A stretch of 64,000 nt of DNA, from assembly GCF_004361735.1 (NCBI RefSeq), contig NZ_SNVV01000001.1, positions 496,001-560,000 of the forward strand. Direction: 5' to 3'. Position numbers and translations under genes: made by a program. A model generated the notes under the pieces. That model searched no databases. It was given only the letters and a program-made list of their open reading frames with translations, and was not told the origin of the DNA. This DNA is from Azoarcus indigens (GTDB lineage Bacteria; Pseudomonadota; Gammaproteobacteria; Burkholderiales; Rhodocyclaceae). Below, piece after piece: positions 57,994 through 64,000 of the stretch; within the stretch, counting starts at the first letter, position 1; every line of letters starts with the position of its first letter.

Positions 57994-59163
57994 CTAGTCG
58001 GCGAGCTTCCAGCTGCCGTTCTCGATGCGCACCATCACCTGGGCGCGGTCGTCGATGCCGTTGTGGTTGCCCGGGCTCATGGTGAATACGCCTTCCGGCG
58101 TCACAACCTCGCGCATGTTCTCCAGCGCATCGCGCAGCGCGCCGCGGAACTCCGGCGTGCCCGGCGGCGCCTTCTTCAGCGCCTCCGGCACCGCCGCCTG
58201 CAGCCAGATCAGCGCCGTCCAGGCGGTGGAGCCGAACAGCGAGCGGGTGCCTGCGCCGTAGCGGGATTCGTAGCGGCTGGCGTAATCCACGCCGGCGGCC
58301 TTGGTCGGATTGCTGTCCGGCAGCTGCTCGGCCACCAGCACCGGCGCCACCGCCATGAAGCTGCCCTCCAGGTCGCGCCCGCCGAGCTTCAGGAACTGGG
58401 CGTTGGCCACGCCATGGGTCTGGTAGATGGCGCCCTTGTAGCCGCGCTTCACCAGCTCCAGGTGGGGCAGCGCGCCCGGCGTGCCGAAGCTGAGGATGTA
58501 GACCGCGTCCGGATTGGCCGCCTGTATCTTCAGGATCTGCGAGGTGACGCTGAGGTCGGCCGGGTTGTACTGCTCCGCCGTCACCACGGTGATGCCGCGC
58601 GCCGGCGCCCGCTCCCGCAGCGCCTTCAGGAAGCCCTCGCCGTAGCTGGTGGTGACCGCGATGGCGGCGACCTTCTTCACACCGTGCTTCACCATGTGCT
58701 CCAGCACCGCGTTCACCGACAGCGCCTCCGGCGCCGGCATCTTGAAGGCCCAGCGCCGCGGCCCCTCCACCGGCTCGACAATGACGTTGCCGCCGCCCAG
58801 CGCAATGATGGGCGTGGCGGCGCGGCCGGCCACTTCCATCGCCGCCACCGAGTTGGGCGTCAGCGACGGGCCGACGATCACGTCCACCTGCTGCTCGTTT
58901 ACCAGGCGGGTCGCGGCGCGCGCCGACTCGGTCGGATCGCTGGCGTCGTTGAGCAGGGTCAGCTTCACCTTCTGCCCGGCGATCTCGGCGGGCCACAGCT
59001 TCACCGTGTTCTCCGCCGGCATGCCGAGTGAAGCGGCCGGCCCGGTGACGGACAGGATCACGCCGATGTTGATGTCCGCCCGCGCCGCCGGGGCAAGTGC
59101 CAGCGCGGCGCAGAGCAGCAGGGCATGGCGCAGTGGCGCCGGCCTGCGAATGCTGGAATTCAT
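57994..59163 (-). CDS. Branched-chain amino acid-type ABC substrate-binding protein (LivK-like)
   Basis: A 389-residue type-I periplasmic binding protein. A signal peptide (LRHALLLCAALALAPAARA) is followed by INIGVILSVTGPAASLGMPAENTVKL (seen as GVILSVTGPAASLGMP), VNEQQVDVIVGPSLTPNSVAAM and GFLKALRERAPARGITVV. The start at 59163 has GAGGAG. No permease or ATPase genes adjoin, so it is an orphan. The ligand is unknown; such proteins in this group often carry aromatic acids. Confidence 0.9.
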   Translation of the reverse strand: MNSSIRRPAPLRHALLLCAALALAPAARADINIGVILSVTGPAASLGMPAENTVKLWPAEIAGQKVKLTLLNDASDPTESARAATRLVNEQQVDVIVGPSLTPNSVAAMEVAGRAATPIIALGGGNVIVEPVEGPRRWAFKMPAPEALSVNAVLEHMVKHGVKKVAAIAVTTSYGEGFLKALRERAPARGITVVTAEQYNPADLSVTSQILKIQAANPDAVYILSFGTPGALPHLELVKRGYKGAIYQTHGVANAQFLKLGGRDLEGSFMAVAPVLVAEQLPDSNPTKAAGVDYASRYESRYGAGTRSLFGSTAWTALIWLQAAVPEALKKAPPGTPEFRGALRDALENMREVVTPEGVFTMSPGNHNGIDDRAQVMVRIENGSWKLAD

Positions 59164-59354
59164 GGAGTCTCCTCGCGGTTTGTCGGTCTTGATGGCGGTC
59201 TGGATGCCGCGAGGCCAGTCTGCCGCGCCCGGCGGGGGCTGTCTGTCCTCCTTGTGGACGACAGGGAGCGTGCGCCGGCCCACCGGAATTGGTGTAGCGT
59301 TGCACGCACGACTGCGGGGCAAGGACCGCGCGGCAAGAGACCAAGGAGGAGGCG

Positions 59355-60182
59355 ATGTTGACCTGGCAACTGGGCGCCCGCGCGCCGGCGGCGCCATGTG
59401 CCGACGCGGACGTCTTTCTCGCCGGCATCGTCGATGCCATCGGCGAATCCGACTTCGGCACCGTGGCCCTGCGCACCCTGAACCATGCGGTGGCGATCGA
59501 CTTCTGGTCGGTCTATTGCCTGCCGGTGGGCCAGCCCGCCTCCGCGCCGCCGCGCATGTACGTTTCCGGCGCATTGCGCGGCCCGGACGTTTCCGGAGAC
59601 TGCTTCCGCAGCTACCGCGGCGGCCTCTGGCGCGCCGACCGCACCTTCAGCGGCGCCAGCCGGCTCGCCGCCCAGGGCGCGGCGGCGATGACGCTGTGGA
59701 ACGAAGCCGAAATCCCATCTCCCCACCGCGACCGCATCTACCGCCGCCACGACATCCGCGAACGCCTGTCCATCGTCGGCGGCGAGGCCGGCGAACTGCT
59801 GGCGGTGAACCTCTACCGTTACCAGAAGAGCGGCTCCTACCGCGAGCGCGAGATCGACGGCGTGCAATCCCTGGCGCGCAGCCTCTACGCCAGCGTGCGC
59901 AAGCACATCCGTCTGCAGCGCAGCCTGGAAGCCACCGCCCCGCAGCAACCGGACGTGGCCGCCCTGCTGCAGGCCCGCTGCCCCGCCCTCACCCGCCGCG
60001 AACTCGAAGTCTGCGCACGCCTGCTGCGAGGCTGGACTTACGACGGCATCGCCGCCGACCTCGGCCTTTCCCCCACCTCGGTCAAGACCTACCGCGGCCG
60101 CGCCTTCGACCGCCTCGGTATCCACTTCCGCAGCGAATTGTTCTCCCTCGTGCTGCCCCTCACGCTGCCATCGGACAGCTAG
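59355..60182 (+). CDS. LuxR-family transcriptional regulator
   Basis: A 275-residue regulator with an N-terminal domain of unknown ligand and a C-terminal LuxR HTH (LTRRELEVCARLLRGWTYDGIAADLGLSPTSVKTYRGRAFDRLGI, seen as DGIAADLGLSPTSVKTYRGR). There is no receiver domain. It is divergent from the LivK-like gene. An imperfect inverted repeat CTGTCTGTCC...GGACGACAG at 59239-59264 in the shared spacer is a candidate binding site. AGGAGG ribosome site. Confidence 0.87.
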   Translation: MLTWQLGARAPAAPCADADVFLAGIVDAIGESDFGTVALRTLNHAVAIDFWSVYCLPVGQPASAPPRMYVSGALRGPDVSGDCFRSYRGGLWRADRTFSGASRLAAQGAAAMTLWNEAEIPSPHRDRIYRRHDIRERLSIVGGEAGELLAVNLYRYQKSGSYREREIDGVQSLARSLYASVRKHIRLQRSLEATAPQQPDVAALLQARCPALTRRELEVCARLLRGWTYDGIAADLGLSPTSVKTYRGRAFDRLGIHFRSELFSLVLPLTLPSDS

Positions 60183-60842
60183 GGTTTTCCCCAAAGGCTG
60201 AGGATAGTGCTGTGGACGACGCTGTGGATAAGTCGCATGCGCTGCGCCACTGCGGGCTCCGGCCTACCCTGCCCTTTTTTTGGGCAATAAAACCAAAAGC
60301 ATATGCTTTAAGTATTTGCCGCAGAGCGCCAACGAAACCTGTCGGGCAGTCAAGCTCCGCCGAGTATCTTTTTTGGGCCTTCCGCCACCCGACCCTGATG
60401 GCCGTTCGAACGGGACTCAGGCTCTGCGCGACGGCAGTTGGCCAGCGGGCCCCAGCCACGCCGCCGACCTCTTGCTGGCGGCGCTCAGCGGTGATGAGTG
60501 TGATGAATACTGAAGCCGCCGCGCTCGTCGGCCACCGACGAACTCGAGAGACTGAACCAGAACGGTCTGAAGCTGCGCGCCAAGGCAGGCAGCCGGGGCA
60601 GATCATGAAGGGCTAGGGGTTGAAGCTGCGCCGAGCAGCCAGAAACCGGTTCGCTGTTGTGAGTACGGACGACACACCGACCCGCCCTGTCTTTGCGCCG
60701 CCCCAGAGGCAATCGTGCTTCCAGTCGGCGACGAAAGGCGGAAAGCAAGACAGTAAAGCTGAAGGAAGAGCGCCCCGACCCTACTGCAAGCCCGCCGAGC
60801 AAGGGCGAAGGCCCGGGAAAAAGGTCGAGAACCTGATGACTG
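60183..60842. other. Gene-poor stretch with degenerate sequence and a DnaA-box-like motif
   Basis: No intact gene is convincing; short frames occur in every phase and are interrupted. Noted elements are TGTGGATAA at 60223-60231 (complement TTATCCACA, a perfect DnaA-box sequence) and a 14-bp palindrome AAAGCATATGCTTT near 60296. The stretch precedes a recombinase remnant and the tRNA, so it looks like the scar of a mobile element. Confidence 0.5.
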
Positions 60843-61221
<379 letters not shown>

Positions 61222-61235
61222 TCGGAGAAGGCATA

Positions 61236-61264
61236 ACTATAAACAAGCATCAGGTAGAGGTCAA
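61236..61264 (-). promoter_or_regulatory. Sigma70 promoter of the tRNA-fMet gene
   Basis: On the minus strand TTGACC and TATAGT are separated by exactly 17 bases, ~15 bp before the tRNA 5' end. This is near consensus. Confidence 0.85.
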
Positions 61265-61405
61265 GGACTATTTACAAAAACTGCTGCTGGGGCCGCCGGA
61301 CCAGCCCCGCGCCCATTACACGTCACATGACTGTAATCGGGACAACCCAGCATTACACACTTCGACATACTCGCCCTCCCCTCCCGGCGTACGGGACCAG
61401 CCATT

Positions 61406-63799
61406 GTGAGCGACGATACGATCAGCCCTCCTCCCCCGACACCGCTCCTTTCCCCGCCTGCGCCCGCCGTGCTGGAACGGTGGCGGCGGCTGGTGCGCTC
61501 GGCGCGCCTTGACGGCTGGTCCGGGCTCACGCTGGGACCCTTGCTGCTGGCGATCCCGCTGCTGGCGGCCATCTGGTGCAGCCACCTGCTGTACGCCGAA
61601 CGGGAGCGCCAGCTGGCGGTGGAAAGCGTGCTGCAGGACAACGCCAACATCGCGCGGATGGCCGTCTCCGTGCTGGAGCAAACCCTGGAGCGCAGCCGCC
61701 GTCACGCCCACCTGGCCCGCGCCGGTCTGGACGACACCCGGCTACTGGAAGGCCTGCGGCTGGCGGCGGGCAGCGACAGCCTTTTCAGCGCGGTGATGGT
61801 TCAGGACGCCCAGCGCGGGCCGCTGCTCTCGTCCGCCACCACCGAAGGCGACACCGCCGCCCTGCTCCGCCTCGCCGCTCGCTCGGCCGGCGACACTCCG
61901 CGTACCGCACTCGCAGGCGAGATCACCCTGCTGCCCGCCGAACGCGGGCCGGACGGCAACTGGCGCCTGCCGGTCGCCATCCCCTTGCTCAGCGCGCTGG
62001 GCCACCGTGGGCAACTGCTCACACTCATCGATGCCAATCGCCTGCTGCAGCCCTTCCGCACGCTGGACCTGGGCAGCGGCAGCGACTTGCGCATCTACGA
62101 CGCCAGCGGCCGCAGCCTGTTCGACACCCGCGGCGGCGACGGCCGCTTCTTCACCGCGGACGACGGCAGCGACAAGCTCTTCGCCACGGCGCTGCAGGGC
62201 CGCCGGACGGTGGAGCGCGCCGACGGCCGGCCGGTGCTGCTCGCCTTCGAGCGCTCGGCCGGCAGCGGCCTGGGTGTCGCGGTGGAACGCCGGCTCGACG
62301 AGGTGCTGCACAACGCCGCCCAGCGCCGTCTCGCCCTGGCGGGCTGGGCCTGGAGCCTGTCGCTGATGCTGGTCGCCGCGCTGGCGGCGATGGTGCTCGT
62401 GGCGCGCCGCCAGCATCGCCTCTACCGCGAACTGAGCCGGGCGGAGGACGAGAAGGAACGTCTGATCGAACAATTGAAGGAGGAGAAGGGCCGCGCCTAC
62501 CAGCTCGCCTCCCACGACCACCTCACCAGCCTGCCCAACCGCATGCTGTTCACCGAGCTGGCCGCCAGCCACCTCAACCGGGCGCGCCGCAACCATGCGC
62601 CCTTCGTGATGATGTTTCTCGACCTGGACCGCTTCAAGGCGATCAACGACACCCTGGGCCACCGGGTCGGCGACTTGCTGCTACAGGAAGTGGCGGAGCG
62701 GCTGAAGGCCTCGGTGCGCGACACCGACATCGTCGCCCGCCTGGGCGGCGACGAGTTCGTCGTGCTGCTCACCGAGGTGGACGCGGCCGACGCCGCCGCC
62801 CGGGTGGCGCGCAAGCTCATCGACGCCCTCGCCCGGCCGATGGGGTTCGACGGGCATGAGCTGGAAGTCCGCGCCAGCATCGGCATCGCCATCCATCCGC
62901 GTGACGGCCAGGACATCGACGCCCTGATGCGCAACGCCGACTCCGCCATGTACGAAGCCAAGCGCTCCGGCCGCGGCTGCTTCCGCTACTACGATCCCTC
63001 GCTCAACGCCCGCTCCGCGCTGCACCTGGACCTGCACAGCCGCTTCCGCCGCGCCATCCTCGGCGACGAGTTCGTGCTGCACTACCAGCCCCGCGTCGCC
63101 CTCAACGGCCTGCGCATCACCAGCCTGGAAGCGCTCATCCGCTGGCAGCATCCGGAGCGCGGCCTGGTCTATCCCGGCGACTTCATCGACTATGCCGAGC
63201 AGGAAGGGCTGGTGGTGGAGCTGGGCAACTGGGTGGTGCGCGAAGCGTGTCGGCAGATCGCCGCCTGGCAGCAGGAAGGCATCACCGTGGTGCCAGTGGC
63301 CATCAACGTCTCCGCCCGCCAGCTGCGCGACCACAGCTTCGTCGAGGTCATCCGCGAAACCACCGCCCATTACCGTATCCGGCCGGACATGCTGGAGCTG
63401 GAGATCACCGAGCGCTGCGTGGTGGACGACTTCGAGCGCGCCCATGCCGCTCTGGAAGTGCTCTCCGGACTGGGAATGAAGATCGCGCTGGACGACTTCG
63501 GCACCGGCTTCTCCAGCCTCAGCTACCTGCGCCGCCTGCCCATCGACATCATCAAGATCGACCGCTCCTTCATCAACGACATCCGCAACCAGACCAACGA
63601 CGCCGCCATCGTCGCCTCCACCATCGCCCTCGGCCACAACCTCGGCCTCACCGTCATCGCCGAAGGCGTGGAAACACGCGAGCAGGCGGTCTACCTCAAG
63701 GCCGCCGGCTGCGACGAGGTGCAAGGCTACTACTTCCAGCGCCCCATCCCGGCGGCGGAGACCCTGCCGCTGCTGCGCGACGGCATCCCGGACCGCTGA
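61406..63799 (+). CDS. GGDEF-EAL cyclic-di-GMP turnover protein with periplasmic sensor
   Basis: A 797-residue membrane protein; start GTG at 61406. An N-terminal helix (GPLLLAIPLLAAIWCSHLLYAE) and a second near residue 310-330 enclose a ~230-residue periplasmic sensor (dCache-like). The GGDEF domain has GGDEF at 447-451 with an RDTD inhibitory site before it. The EAL domain has EAL at 575-577, NVSARQLRD, DDFGTGFSSLSYL, IKIDRSFI and EGVE. All key residues for both cyclase and phosphodiesterase are present, so either or both activities may operate. It is a single-gene unit beside tRNA-fMet. Confidence 0.92.
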   Translation: MSDDTISPPPPTPLLSPPAPAVLERWRRLVRSARLDGWSGLTLGPLLLAIPLLAAIWCSHLLYAERERQLAVESVLQDNANIARMAVSVLEQTLERSRRHAHLARAGLDDTRLLEGLRLAAGSDSLFSAVMVQDAQRGPLLSSATTEGDTAALLRLAARSAGDTPRTALAGEITLLPAERGPDGNWRLPVAIPLLSALGHRGQLLTLIDANRLLQPFRTLDLGSGSDLRIYDASGRSLFDTRGGDGRFFTADDGSDKLFATALQGRRTVERADGRPVLLAFERSAGSGLGVAVERRLDEVLHNAAQRRLALAGWAWSLSLMLVAALAAMVLVARRQHRLYRELSRAEDEKERLIEQLKEEKGRAYQLASHDHLTSLPNRMLFTELAASHLNRARRNHAPFVMMFLDLDRFKAINDTLGHRVGDLLLQEVAERLKASVRDTDIVARLGGDEFVVLLTEVDAADAAARVARKLIDALARPMGFDGHELEVRASIGIAIHPRDGQDIDALMRNADSAMYEAKRSGRGCFRYYDPSLNARSALHLDLHSRFRRAILGDEFVLHYQPRVALNGLRITSLEALIRWQHPERGLVYPGDFIDYAEQEGLVVELGNWVVREACRQIAAWQQEGITVVPVAINVSARQLRDHSFVEVIRETTAHYRIRPDMLELEITERCVVDDFERAHAALEVLSGLGMKIALDDFGTGFSSLSYLRRLPIDIIKIDRSFINDIRNQTNDAAIVASTIALGHNLGLTVIAEGVETREQAVYLKAAGCDEVQGYYFQRPIPAAETLPLLRDGIPDR

Positions 63800-63902
63800 G
63801 CCGCAGGGCGACCGCTGCACGCGGACCTCAAGCGCATCGGCATATATTCCAACGTACTTTATTCAATGCGAGAATCGGCCGCTTCCTTCGCCCAGGCCGA
63901 TC

Positions 63903-64000
63903 ATGTCCGCAAACGCCTCCCCCTGCTCCGGCCAGCCCGGTCCCGCCCGGTCGTTCCTCCGCCACGGCCTCTCCTGCGTGCTGTTGCTGGGCCTGCACTT
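63903..64000 (+). CDS. N-terminus of an exported or membrane protein (cut by window edge)
   Basis: An ATG at 63903 opens a frame to the end of the window: MSANASPCSGQPGPARSF, then RHGLSCVLLLGLH. The basic residues followed by a hydrophobic run suggest a signal peptide or first membrane helix. Only 32 residues are visible, so the product cannot be named. Confidence 0.45.
   Translation, partial: MSANASPCSGQPGPARSFLRHGLSCVLLLGLH

Overview
The window is GC-rich, densely coded DNA from a Gram-negative, motile bacterium. Gene content and order fit a betaproteobacterium, perhaps a Rhodocyclales relative such as Azoarcus/Thauera or one of the Burkholderiales. That placement is inferred from gene repertoire and codon use, not from a phylogenetic marker.

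Region 1 (1-27.1 kb) is one large flagellar locus. The left edge has flgE(partial)-D-C-B with flgA divergent, then flgM-flgN and a glucosaminidase-only FlgJ-like protein. Next comes fliD-S-T-K-L-fliA-motA-motB, which is the gene order of lateral (polar-independent) flagellar loci (lafB-C-X-E-F-S-T-U). Then come fliE-F-G-H-I-J and, divergently, fliM-N-P-Q-R-flhB-flhA, a FliK-like protein and two near-duplicate flagellin genes. The order, the dedicated motor genes and the dedicated sigma factor point to a lateral-type or secondary flagellar system. No LafK-type sigma54 activator and no chemotaxis genes are seen. The ~1 kb fliE/fliM divergent spacer carries a well-formed class I cyclic-di-GMP riboswitch directly behind a sigma70-like promoter, with a ~560-nt leader before fliE. 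Both flagellin genes and fliD share a strict 8-N12-8 promoter motif (TTAAGTCC / GTCGCCTT type), probably read by the locus's own FliA.

Region 2 (27.2-29.9 kb) holds a small CxxC protein, a PsiF-family protein, a lytic transglycosylase and a ParD/ParE-type toxin-antitoxin pair.

Region 3 (30-39.7 kb) is a two-armed nitrogen-type locus around a NifA-like sigma54 activator. The minus arm has a DJ-1/PfpI protein without its nucleophile Cys, an NrtABD/CynABD-type ABC transporter and cyanase. The plus arm has a textbook sigma54 promoter with upstream palindromes, then an OsmC-family protein, an acyl-CoA-dehydrogenase-like flavoprotein, rubredoxin and a second NrtA-like binding protein. Both binding proteins have an unusual Cys/His-rich extension ahead of a twin-arginine signal. 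This is the best candidate in the window for an undescribed metabolic system, possibly oxidative release and use of cyanate.

Region 4 (39.7-42.7 kb) is a PAS histidine kinase/LuxR response regulator pair and an inositol-monophosphatase-family (HisN-like) enzyme. Region 5 (42.8-49.8 kb) couples an iron/aminoethylphosphonate-type ABC importer and a DeoR regulator to ethanolamine ammonia-lyase eutB-eutC, with no microcompartment genes: probably a compact ethanolamine (or related amino alcohol) uptake and lysis operon.

Region 6 (49.9-64 kb) has a 2H-motif lipoprotein, a Blc-type lipocalin, a 1805-residue Ser/Thr kinase-ATPase-GAF-PAS-GGDEF fusion, a flavin reductase, a LivK-type binding protein with a LuxR regulator, a degenerate stretch with a serine-recombinase remnant, initiator tRNA-fMet with a clear promoter and terminator, a GGDEF-EAL protein and the start of one more gene. 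Cyclic-di-GMP is a recurring theme: one riboswitch and two turnover proteins lie within 48 kb.
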